From assembly GCA_001579985.1 (NCBI GenBank), contig LRSR01006297.1, positions 1 to 59,910 on the forward strand: a stretch of 59,910 nt of DNA, given 5' to 3'. Positions 1-10,196 of the stretch are shown in pieces (the first letter of the stretch is position 1; every line of letters starts with the position of its first letter). The notes beneath the pieces are model-generated. The model saw only the letters and a program-made list of their open reading frames with translations, had not been told where the DNA came from and did no database searches. The DNA comes from Hypsibius dujardini. Taxonomy: Eukaryota > Tardigrada > Eutardigrada > Parachela > Hypsibiidae. A program made the position numbers and the translations under genes.

Positions 1-2754
1 TCAAATAGAATCCAATAGTTTCTTTAGATAAATTGTAGATACCAAGGCGTCCGGCACAAATATTTCTGAGAGAAAAAATGTCATCGAAATGTCATTGAAA
101 TGTTCCGCATGTTTTATGGGAGTGCATAACTGACGGATAAATATTTGCCATTTATAGATAGACAACTACCAGACAGACTTTTTGCTGTTAAATGTCCATC
201 GGACATCATTTGTCCTTAGGCTAACAAATTTATCCAAGATTAAAGGTGATATATTTGTTTGGAAAGAACTCCCAGAGAAATTGTGAGTTCCTTTCCGGGA
301 AATTCAGACGGACTTGTATTAGGGTATGGAGAATTTTATTATTTGCAGTCATGAGAAATGAACGAATTGAGAAGCGAGAATTTTGTGGGGACTTACCGCT
401 GCTGTGAAATGCAGATACTTTGAAGAACCATGAAAGGACAGAAAACCACCAGAATGTTCATTTTTTATGTTTTTTTTTTATTTGTGGTTCGCTAACATAT
501 TCTGTATTTCGCAAGTTACAAGCACTGCATTCAAAAAGGTCAATAAGAAAAGAAAGACAAATAGTAACGAAATATTCCATCATCCATCAATCCACAGCTG
601 TGTATTTGGGGGGTAGTGGACTACAAGCCCCTAGCTTGCAAATCAGCTCGTTGACTGATTTCATATGCAAACACGCTAAATGACACTGCAAAGGTCATGG
701 CCTGAAAAGACGGGAACGTTTTATTTGTAATGGCTCTTACCAGAACCAGAATCCGTAAACGGAGAAAGCAACTTACCGTTGCGAACCAGGACCTTTTAAA
801 TATAATCAGTCCTGCACCACGCAGGACCACGTCTTCTCGTTCGCTGGAACACATGACATCATGAATAGTACCGTGCAGTTTGCTGTCCTGAAGTGGAACC
901 AAAAAATAACATAAATAGATGGGATAAATGTCCAACGTGCCGACCGTCTGTAAGTACCGGTAAACATACCAAGGATTCCGCAGGGTAATAATTGAAAATC
1001 ATAACCGATAACTGGTAAGCGCGTAGATTGGTGGTCGATGACTAGAATGAAAAGAACAGACACTACATTGTTAAGCGTCTCCCATGATTCATTACACAAT
1101 TATATGCTTATTCAAGGCTTAGTTTCCGATATCTGGCAAAGATGTTTTCTGGATTAATCATTTAGGGACTCATTCTTTCAGGAGTTTACTTAGGGTCCTT
1201 ACAATACCGAACTAGGACCTCTAATGATAGGGCCTGGGAGGGGCACACGAGCAAAAAACTTTGTTCCGAAATTCGGCTTATTGTTTCTAATACAAAATCC
1301 TTATCGAGAAACAGAAATATGAGTTTTAAACATTTAGGAATGATCCAAAATAATGAAAAAATAACTGATGTCCTTGAAAATATTATTAAATTCCAGAAGC
1401 TCTGGAAGTCAGACCCCAAATTCCCACAAGTTGAAAAACGAGCAGAAATTGTAAGCCGAATATTGGATTTAATTTTTAAAAAATGCTTTAAGCCCCTTCC
1501 CCACCCTTAACCCCTCCATGAGAAAATGATATACTATATATATAGCATTTTGAGGAAATCTTTGCAAATAAATCGAAACCGCCTCTTCGCAAATACCTCG
1601 TCGTACACATTAGCCAGTGGCATCAGCAGCAGGCTCGAATAACCGGCAAACAAAGCGATGGAAAAAAATGTGAAAATCATCCATCCGTTGGTCCGAGCTT
1701 CCCAGGCGGTTAAGTTAACCACTACGGCGGCGACGGAACCCATAAATCACACTTGATCGAGGATATGAGTTGTAAAAAAGGTGCGACCGAAGCAGCTATT
1801 CAATTCAGCACAAAACAATCGTATGCTTGCTTGGTGGGTCCTCAAATCATTCAACTGTACTTGCAGCTCCTGTGTCGACATTGTCATTGTGACCGAGGCT
1901 TTATTCGAAGAAGCATTCTGATGTACGTTCACTAGTCGACTCAACCTAGCGTTCATTTTCGCGAGGAGGGAACGCAACACAATTGCAAGAACGACTCCAA
2001 ACACGATGACCTGCTGTGCCAGGCAGAAGGCCGCCACCTCAAAGTAATAAAAAACCCAATATGCAAGCTGAGGAATTAAGGAAGGCTTGGAGGGTGTGGT
2101 CTGATTAGCGGTGGTGTTATTTTGTGTGCGGTTATTGGTAGGCGCGGCCATTTGGATAAAATCGATTGAGTAACTCAAAAACTCCCAAAAGAGATGGAGG
2201 CATAAGCTCAAGATTCCTAGGGCCAAAGCGAGGCGTTGCCATCGGTTGTATTTTTCCCGGAGAGTGCTTCGATCAGGGAAGAGGGACGGCGCCAGAAGCT
2301 GGGCTTGCTGGAAAAGCTTCAAGCAAGCTGTTCGTTTCACGAAAAAACACAGCATCACCGCGTTAGCGCGGAAATCGAGAACAAAAATAGACGCCGAGGA
2401 GAAGGACCGAACTAGGAGGTTGCCTTTGACCGTGACCATAAAGGCGTAGATGTGTTCGGCGGATTGGACGGTTAACGCAAAGAACCCAGTGACTCCCAAA
2501 ACAAGATGGAGTATACCATTGGAAAAAGTGATAAATCGGAGGAACGGTAAAAGGGTAGAGCTGGACGGGAGAACCCCGAAAAGCGTGAGTAAAGTTGCGG
2601 GAAGTAAAGATAGCTTTTGGCAGTCATTAGCGGGCTTAAAGTAATGTTTTTGGAAAGTTCGCAAACGTGGACAAAACTTGCCCAGTTTGTGGAAATCAAC
2701 AGCGTTTGACCAAGGCCTCTCCGGGTCGTCGTTAGGAACAGAGATAACCATCAT
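1..2754 (-). pseudogene. Gustatory-receptor-like 7TM protein, 3'-partial, with an in-frame TGA
   Basis: A long exon runs from an ATG at 2754 to a likely donor (GAG|gtattt) at 1597, 386 codons in one frame. The product is very hydrophobic, with repeated membrane segments, an N-linked glycosylation-rich loop (NNRTQNNTTANQTT) and an N-terminal PRLRTFQKHYF-like start. This layout resembles the insect-type gustatory/odorant receptor family (inverted 7TM cation channels in sensory neurons). A TGA at 1747-1749 interrupts the frame at codon 336, yet the hydrophobic receptor-like reading continues directly after it. Further exons are plausible at 887-777 (37 codons, consensus gtaagt donor), 417-397 (7 codons, uncertain) and 65-1, which runs off the window. 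The family's C-terminal TYhhhhhQF motif is not seen in the window. Either it is a recently broken gene or the stop is read through or is a sequence error. Family assignment is from overall character, not from a decisive motif. An upstream in-frame ATG at 2850 is less likely to be the start. Confidence 0.45.
1190..1450. repeat. Dispersed repeat family A, copy 1
   Basis: The stretch beginning AGGGTCCTTACAATACCG and continuing through a GGGCCTGGGAGGGGCA-like block recurs, degenerate and in both orientations, near 5465-5780, 18915-19110, 25855-26040 and 27020-27180. No coding potential is evident. It lies in a putative intron of the receptor-like gene. The origin of the family is unknown. Confidence 0.45.
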
Positions 2755-3265
2755 GCTTTCTCCGGCTAGTTCAAGCCTCAGAAGTTTAACGAAAATAACA
2801 GATTCACAAGGAATGTGTCTCCAGTGGTATATGATGATCGGCGAATACAAACACGTTTGGTATACACTTGGGGCATGTTTTCGAAGAGTGCCTAAACAAA
2901 CTGACGAACATTTTTCTCGGTATTTTGCTCGGCTGTGGTACTTTTATGCAACCGTTGCCGAATCGGATCGAACATGAGCTATTGATGTATGCGTTACAGC
3001 AGATCCCTGGGGTGAGAGGTGCTGCGACCAACTTTTCTGAGATTGCAGTCAATTAGCATGTCATGGGAGGTGGGTGCTTAAATAGGGAAGGGCACACACT
3101 GCCCTGGCGACAGTGCCAAACGGTTACCAGTTGAATGGAAAGGGATGCAAATCAGATATCACGACTGAAGCCTGCGCAACCCTTGAGACGGTTTAAGTGA
3201 TCAATGTCGGACAGGGGAAAAATAAGCGACTATATAAGTAGACTATATGACTGTATATGACTGTA

Positions 3266-4556
3266 CAGAGGTTAAACCACTTGATGGTACTCAATTTTTT
3301 TAATAATTCCTGCATGCACAATTTCACTTCGCATTTCTCAAAATATGTTCGATTTAAAGCTCCTGCCTATCCATCATGAGTTTAACACGTTTTGGCTAAG
3401 ATCACAAGGTATTATTGATTTTAATTTGGTCCAAATTCGACCACACCTTTTGCATAATACGTTTCAAACCTGCCATTAAAGTGGTAGCGTGGTCAAACAG
3501 TTTCCACTTAAACAGACCGTTCACACAAAAATCCATGGGGGCCAGGTCTGATCTATTGCTCATCTAGTGCTCTTTCGGAATAAACTTGATTTCCGAATTT
3601 TGAAGCCATTTTTGGGTGATTCCGAAAGAGTGCGCTGGAGCACTGTCATGGTGGAAGACGACCTTGTTGATAAGCTCTCCCGGAAATAGTTTCCGAATAT
3701 CGTTCTTCAAAAGCGGCTTCAAAGCATGTTGGATGTAGTACTCACTGTTGATTTTCGCTCCGGGTTTGACGAAGCGGATCACAATTTTTCCACGGGAGCA
3801 AACGCCGGCCACAAACACGAAGTCCCTGGAGTGAGATTCATTCCAGAATTTGGTCCAACTTTCCAGACTCCGTTCTCCCCGAAACTCGTAGTAAATCTTT
3901 CGGATTCCGTTAACGTCAGTCAGATAAACCCAGGCCTCATCAAGGCTGATAAAATTTCTCCACTTCCGGCCGTTGATATAGCGCAGAAACCTCGGGCCTC
4001 GGTCCAACCGTTGTTTAACCGGCTTGTTCGATAGGGCATGAACAAGGCACATTTTTCGCATCTTCCCCTCCAAATCCTGGCTGATGACGCGAGCAACAGT
4101 TGTAGCCGACACACCGTACTTCAAGGATAAGGCAGAACTGTTCAGCGGATTCGGTCCTGAAAGGGCCTTTTTAATGGGATCCACCAGACCAGGAGTTCGT
4201 AGTTTCGGGGAGCGACGGAGTTTCACCAACGACGGTGCAGTATTCTTTCCGGCTTCCTTGTTGATATTTTTCCTGATGAGATTAGCTACTGCTTTCCGAG
4301 AAATAACGATTACCCTGACCTTCAATGCTTCCACAATTTGTCTGGATGAATATTTCAAACTGACCAATGTCAAAATAGACTCCCTCAAACCCAAATCTAG
4401 TTTACGACTCATATTTGCATCCAAATGAGACAAGAAATCACACATGTGAAATTGAGTGGAGCACGTGTTGGATTTTTGAGATTGGAAAATGAGATAAGGC
4501 GCCCCGTACAGGTGTGAACATGAGTCACTGAGTACCATCAAGTGGTTTAACCTCTG
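3266..4556 (-). mobile_element. Complete Tc1/mariner-superfamily transposon (1291 bp)
   Basis: The element starts at 3266 and ends at 4556 with perfect inverted terminal repeats of about 28 bp beginning CAGAGGTTAAACCACTTGAT. Both ends are flanked by TA, the target duplicated by the Tc1/mariner superfamily. It carries a single transposase gene on the minus strand (3402-4412). The ends are identical, so the insertion looks fairly young, but the transposase carries one nonsense codon. It lies just upstream of the receptor-like gene. Confidence 0.9.
3402..4412 (-). pseudogene. Mariner-like transposase, DD37D spacing, one nonsense codon
   Basis: Translation from the ATG at 4412 gives an N-terminal helix-turn-helix region (SSRQIVEALKV..ISRKAVANLIRK), then the DDE/D catalytic domain. 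The first Asp is in SLDEAW, the second in FHHDSAPAHS. The frame stops at TAG 3564-3566 after FIPKEH. The same frame then continues as MSNRSDLAPMD, the usual context of the third catalytic residue, and ends at TGA 3402-3404 (337 codons in all). Counting the TAG as one residue, 37 residues separate the second and third Asp, matching the maT/ITmD37D group rather than DD34D mariners or DD34E Tc1. In relatives the position of the TAG is usually Trp, so TGG to TAG is the simplest history. This copy is probably immobile on its own. Confidence 0.85.
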
Positions 4557-6715
4557 TATATGAGCGTTTTTCGTATACAAACCGTTGGACCGGTGTTGAT
4601 AAACGGACGGCGCTGTATGTTTTCGAATCTCAAAGACGTAGATAAAAACAATGCTAGCGTTGATTTTTCATCGCAGAAAATGGCCAAGCACGGGGATGGC
4701 AAAAACTAAAATTAGTCAACTAAACTTTAATTCATACAAGAATGTGTAGTTTACTTTCTGTTTGTCACTAAAACTGTTAGTCTATAGTTTAGGTGAAATT
4801 GACTAGTATTTGCATTTTTTTCGTTTTTTTATCAAACAGTTTACTAACTGATAAAAAAACGATACATTTTAACTGTGACCATACAACGGCAATCCAACTT
4901 ATAGAAAGGTGAAGTCAGCCTGCGACTAGACTATGCATAATCGGTCATTTAAATAGTAAAGCGAGTATCGTGTTGAGTCCACAAAAGGCAAGCATATTAT
5001 TTCCTATGGATCGGTGTTGTTGATGCACATAACAATCTAACGCCGGAGTGCGTAGGCCTGAAAGGTTCAGAACGGGGCACGGCCCACACCAGGAGAGCGG
5101 TTGGGAAATTGGAAAATAAACTAATGAGCGTATGACCTTTTCGTTATAGTAGAAAGACGGGGGCACTCATGACACATGAGGAGGCCTACCCTCAACCAAG
5201 CGACGTTCCATAGAAATGACGTTCAATTCTCCAAAGATATATATACACATCTTGGAGAGTAGAAGGTCTTTCTTTGGAGCTTCGCTTGGTACAATATGCA
5301 GTATAGATCCCTTTGCCACCTCACCTCAACCCATTGCGATTGACGCCAGCATATAAACGTCAGTAATTTTAACCAGTGAATTCATAAGCTAAAGGTCACG
5401 CAGCAGTGCTCAAATGGAACGAGTTACCGCGAAAGAAGAGAGCGCTAGCATATGCAGGGGCTCGTTTAGGGCCCTGACAAGTCAGAACCAGCACTCCTCA
5501 TAGCAAGGCCCGAGGGTGAGCGAAGAGGAAAAATTCATTTTTTTCAAATCGGTCCCAGAATTTGGCATATTGTTTCTAACCATTGTCTTGCAAGTCTCAG
5601 GGGGCCTTAGACACCAGCCACCAACACCCTCACAAGTTTGAAATCACAAACGGTATCCCAATTTTGGGGTTCGACTTGTGAAAACAATTTGTTTTGCCCC
5701 TTTGCCCACCCCCTGGCCCTACCATGAGGCTCCGGGCTCCGATTTGTAAAGGGTCGGTAACGAGCTCCAGATTCATACGCGAAAGCATAACCTATCGAGA
5801 CCATTCCACGTCGATTTTTTTTCGGATCACCCATTGTACTGTAGAAGACTACTGGTTAGGTGCCACGGTATTTACAAATAAGACTCAACGTATTCCCAGA
5901 AACTTCTCCATCCCGGTGGGATGGACACTCTTTGACGGGGGGGGGGCGGGGAGCGGGGTTAAATCAGTACTGCGGTCATGTTGACAGCATGCTAAATATC
6001 ATAAATTCAATCCTTCTCTATGGGTATAAAAGACCCTGATCGATTAATCAGGCGTTTTTCCTGAATGAGTTTGAAGTTTTCAAAGGGTTGATACTCTTAA
6101 ATTCACATTCTTTCTCGTTCAAGTACTACCAAATAATTCTTTGTCTTGTATTGCTTGATATTTTACGACTGCTGCACGGTTGGTGTTACATATTTTGCCG
6201 ACAGATTTTGTATTTTGTACTACACATTGTCGAGTTTTTTGTTGAAAGGTTTATAAGATTCTGTGCTAATTTGTTTCATCTACTTCCTTAGTGCTCAGTT
6301 TCAAAAGGGTTTTTTTCGGCGAGCTCATTACAAAATGTTTCCAAAGGAACATCGTTGGGTCATCAACTAATCGGCCTAGTGCGTTTGATAGGGGTATCCG
6401 TAGTTTCGAAAACCCGGATGTGCACTCCCAACTCCCCCACATGTCCGGGAAGCGCAAGATTCGAATTTTCCCGGTAATACAAGACCGTTTTCTTCAAAAA
6501 TCCTCCAGCTGTAAGCTATTTTGCGTGCACATGCACACAATCGGAAACAGAATTACGCATCCGCCGTGAACCAGGCTACATTTCCAGAATAATATATAAC
6601 AGAACCCTCTGCGGACAAAACACCACAGATTTTGACTGTTTTACCTTTTAGACTAATAGTTCTGATTTTCATCTTTTTTTTGTTAAATAATTGGGTGTGA
6701 CCGCTCTTAAAGGAC
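4557..6715. other. Spacer without recognised genes; contains repeat family A copies
   Basis: 4690-4860 is A/T-rich with many ACTAAA/TTTAGT words, also seen at 42655-42735 and 44020-44290. 5465-5560 and 5610-5780 hold family A sequence as an inverted pair (forward then reverse orientation). A G-run lies near 5937-5950. Short open frames here, including a hydrophobic 67-codon one at 6088-6291, show no family signature and I do not call them genes. Confidence 0.5.
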
Positions 6716-7118
6716 ATGATTACACAGACCTCCATGTTTTTAGCCGTGGTGGTCGTGGCGGCATGCGTTGGATTTGGGGTTTGTCGTATGCCTTACCGCG
6801 GACTCGACATAGACCTGATTGAGGGTAAAAATACAATTAGAAAAAAGCGCTCATTATCATTGTTTTTCTAGTCGTTTCTTGCAGCACAAAATATTTCATT
6901 CAACATGCAAAATATATCTTACGATGCATTTAATTTCAGCGTACAAAAGGGCACAGCTGAGCCGTCAACGGTTTGAAAAGTCGACATCCAGCAGTGGTCA
7001 GCTGATCATTCCTCTCACGGTGGTCGATGAAGATAAAGAAAAAAAGGGGCAAGCGGACAAAAAAAAAGATGCGCCGGAGCAGCGGATGGCCATAAGAAGC
7101 TGGTATTTGGGGAGATAA
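6716..7118 (+). CDS. Small secreted protein, candidate amidated neuropeptide precursor
   Basis: Two exons, 6716-6824 and 6940-7118, join across a 115-bp intron (GAG G|gtaaaa ... taatttcag|CG) to give 95 codons plus stop in phase. The ATG opens a strong signal peptide (MITQTSMFLAVVVVAACVG...). A short acidic stretch, a basic region, a Lys-rich linker with KKK, and the C-terminus RMAIRSWYLGR follow. A Gly-Arg directly before the stop is the classic substrate for C-terminal trimming and amidation, predicting a peptide ending in -SWYL-NH2, released after KKK or after the Arg preceding MAIRSWYL. There are no cysteines in the proposed mature part. I do not recognise the family. It stands alone between two spacers. 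It could instead be a short secreted protein with a chance GR end, but the closed splice phase and signal peptide argue that the gene is real. Confidence 0.5.
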
Positions 7119-10030
7119 TTGTCCCCGTCCCCCCGTTCCCCGCATTCAACTACTGCAGCATAGTGGTACCATAACTCAGAGTTAGCGCAAAACTTCCGAT
7201 GCATTGGAAGATTTAAAAGTACCCCTTCTTATCATCATTATTATTATTATTACATGCTGACTAAAACGCGATTTGAGCAGTTTTATTATGAGAATAATTT
7301 GCACGGTTGAATAAAGTGGCAGTCATTGTCGGTATTGGGATTTCGAATTATGGGGCCATTTCCTGTATGGACAGCACCGGCAGTCTGAAAAAAGTGGGCA
7401 CTGTTGGATGGGCGCTAGTCGGTTTGTGGGTGGGTACTGATGGGTTCGCGGGTTGGTTCTTGATGCGTGCTAGTAAAGGGGGCTTCTCACAATGAATTCG
7501 TTGGGTACGTATATCTATTTGTTTCGATTTTTTATTCTAGAGCATAATTAAGACATAATATTAACGAAAACAATAATTTGTACAACCAGAGCCGTCCACA
7601 TAAGCTATTATTGAGTTTATCACTAATAGAATTGTAAGTTGCCTTTCCGTAAGGACTTTCGACCAAATAATAAAATTTTCTAATTTAATGTTAAGTAAAT
7701 TACCCATCTTCACCCACCCACCAGTGCCCATTTTTTTCAAACTGCCACAGCGCCACATCGAAATATTTATATTCTATATGTCTATCCGTTTTAAATATTA
7801 CTTATTTATGATCGAATGCGGGGTTTTTGTATAAAATTAATTGCACACGTTCAGCGAAGGTGTGATACCATAACGCTGCTTTAAATAGGGAATCCCCCTA
7901 TAGGAAAATTTCCGAAAACCAGACCTAACTTTTAGAAATTAAGATTCATCGAAACCAATTATAGATGGCACTACGCATGCAATATTGCTTTAGTAGAATT
8001 TGTTGTTGGGTTTAAACATTTACATGTAATTCATTATGACTACCAATCGAAAAAGTCAACAATATTTTAATATTCTAGCATATGGGCTTCGACATCTATA
8101 ATTATTTTTTACAGTTACAATTTTACGAAATCCGTTGGCAAGTCAGCCTTGCGGTGATCCGATCAACGTATTCTCCGAAAAATGTTCGGATATGCAGATC
8201 CCGAAATGGGATATTCGGTAATTATTAATAATCCGGAAGCATGTTGCGAAAATGGAATCGAACGAACCTCTTGTGGAATTTGTGTCAGCTTCGTGGGCTC
8301 GTACGTCAATAATTACACCATATAATAAACTCCTCCGCGGAAGTCCAATTTGTAAGAACAGCACAATTACATAATAAGCAGCGTAAATTCGATCCTTCTT
8401 AGGGCATGAGATTAAGAGGGGAATGCACATTGAATGAATAACATGAACTTCCCTGGATAGATAGTTATTTGGGTCTAAGAAATGTGTTTCCTTCAAATTT
8501 ACAGGATACGCAAAGGCTCAGCTAACCGAGCCTCAACACAGGCCATGTCCTCAACAGGCCATATCCTCAACACCGGAACTTTTTAGATAGTCAGAAACCA
8601 CCGTTATTGATTGGCGAGCCCGGTGAAAATGGTTAAGAATTTGCTACCAAAAGGCTGCTCAAAATGAGGAAGTGGTATTTGTGAAGATAGCTGGCCTTGT
8701 TGCTTCTCTCTTCTGTATCCGACTAGGACGCCGTTTTTTTATTCGATCAATTTTAAGATCTTGTACAAGGGTTTTCATCTGCTTTGACTTATCCAGACTT
8801 ATCATAATATGTATGAAAATATTTAGTTAGGAAATTCTCCACTTCTCATGGATAGTACTGATATAAAATTCGTCGCCACACCCGCATTTCTACTCTGTTT
8901 GAAGGGCTACAACCCCCTTCTGTAGAACTGAATATGACTGAAACCAAGCATAAAACTTCTAGAATTCAAGTTCAGTCATGCAAATTGCTCTTGATCAGAG
9001 CGTGATCCAGACGAGTTGTAACAGTTTCGTCTTTATAGCTTTTGAAGCGGGTCCCAAATCCCACAAATTTTTCAATAATTTCTTAGTTAAAGCCCACAAT
9101 TTCCATTACCAGTTCATGTAGTATGGCGTGTTGTTTATTCTGCGCATGCGAATTAAAAATGGCTGAAACATTATTATGTCGTTGGCCAAATTTTGCAAGT
9201 TAATCGATGGCATATTCATTCAGCTTAAAGATAAACAATTCTAATTATCTGAAATAATAACCTCATTGGTTTCAAATCAAGTTTACGAACGACATACCGA
9301 CGGAACAGAGTTATGATTGCCGCTCGCAGCTTGGTAACTGGGATAGTTTTCTAAGATAATCCTAGGAGACGCCAATCCCAAACTGTTTTAACTTGGCCGG
9401 ACCAAGATCTCTATGCAACGTAAAGTTGTGGTCCTGCAAGAATCGAACATGACTCGGCCTCTTGATTTAGAATGGTCCTGCGAGCCAGAGATATTTTGGA
9501 TATGACAGTCGCAGACCCTAATACATGAAGGGACAAATCTAACCCTCTTTCTGGGACGTGGGACACAATAGCAACTTTTTTATATGGTGACAGCAACAAA
9601 TTAAGTCACTTATAACCATAATTTGTCATTCGAACTTTATTCCATAGGAAAATTTGTCCCGGTGTATAAATCTGATCTCTTCTGCGATAGAGAAATTTAG
9701 GGAAGTGGCCAAAATAAAAACCGTTTAAGAGCACCAAAAGTGGAACAAATTAACACCCAAATAAAGTCCAAAAAAGGCCTCGAAAATGTTTTTCAGGCCG
9801 TACAAAATTCGTTACGGAGAGCGCATTCCTTTCTACACATTGCCAACTTTACATACACATCCTGAAGTCGCCGGGCTTTGCCAAGCTTTGACATTCCATC
9901 AGACCGCTAGATAGGGACAGCGAAATCATTTTGTTGTTGTACGCAACGGTATATTGTGTGATATCAATGTCAGCAAGGCTGCATTGAAATAAAAACTACA
10001 GTCCGGTCAACAAAGTCGTCATTTTGATTA
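7119..10030. other. AT-rich spacer, no supported gene
   Basis: Apart from the inverted-repeat element at 7379-7746, nothing in this stretch shows codon-like constraint or a known domain. The longest open frame, 117 codons on the minus strand at 8143-8496, has no motif and no splice-site context. A small internal repeat (ggccatgtcctcaacaggccatatcctcaa-like, two units) lies near 8535-8575. Confidence 0.5.
7379..7746. mobile_element. Short inverted-repeat (MITE-like) element, 368 bp
   Basis: The left arm begins GGCAGTCTGAAAAAAGTGGG and the right arm, read on the other strand from 7746, begins GGCAGTTTGAAAAAAATGGG. The match extends about 35-40 bp (into GGCACTG.TGG.TGGG) with a few mismatches. 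The interior is AT-rich and non-coding. No clear target-site duplication was identified, so the superfamily is unknown. Confidence 0.5.
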
Positions 10031-10033
10031 TCA

Positions 10034-10196
10034 GGCAAACGCTATGGATTGAATCGCCACATGGGATGAATCGGTGGGGTGGCGGAGGGCGTCACAAGTG
10101 TAAATTGTAAACAACACTCATTCAGTTTACACTTGTGGCGCCCTCCGCCACCCCACCGATTCAACCCATGTAGCGATTCAACCCATAGCGTTTGCC
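10034..10196. mobile_element. Long near-perfect hairpin (fold-back MITE)
   Basis: Two arms of about 70 bp, nearly exact reverse complements, begin GGCAAACGCTATGG on the left and end CCATAGCGTTTGCC on the right. The central loop, around TTGTAAACAACACTCATTC, is about 20 bp. The arms contain the GC-rich block GGTGGGGTGGCGGAGGGCG and so are unlike the AT-rich surroundings. The transcript of either strand would form a roughly 70-bp duplex stem. Confidence 0.7.

Noticed and set aside
2166-3056. Plus-strand frames opposite the receptor-like exon
   Set aside because: They are antisense shadows of the long minus-strand coding exon and show no independent features.
8143-8496. 117-codon minus-strand open frame
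   Set aside because: No motif, no signal peptide, no splice context and AT-rich base use; a frame this long is expected by chance in a 60-kb window.
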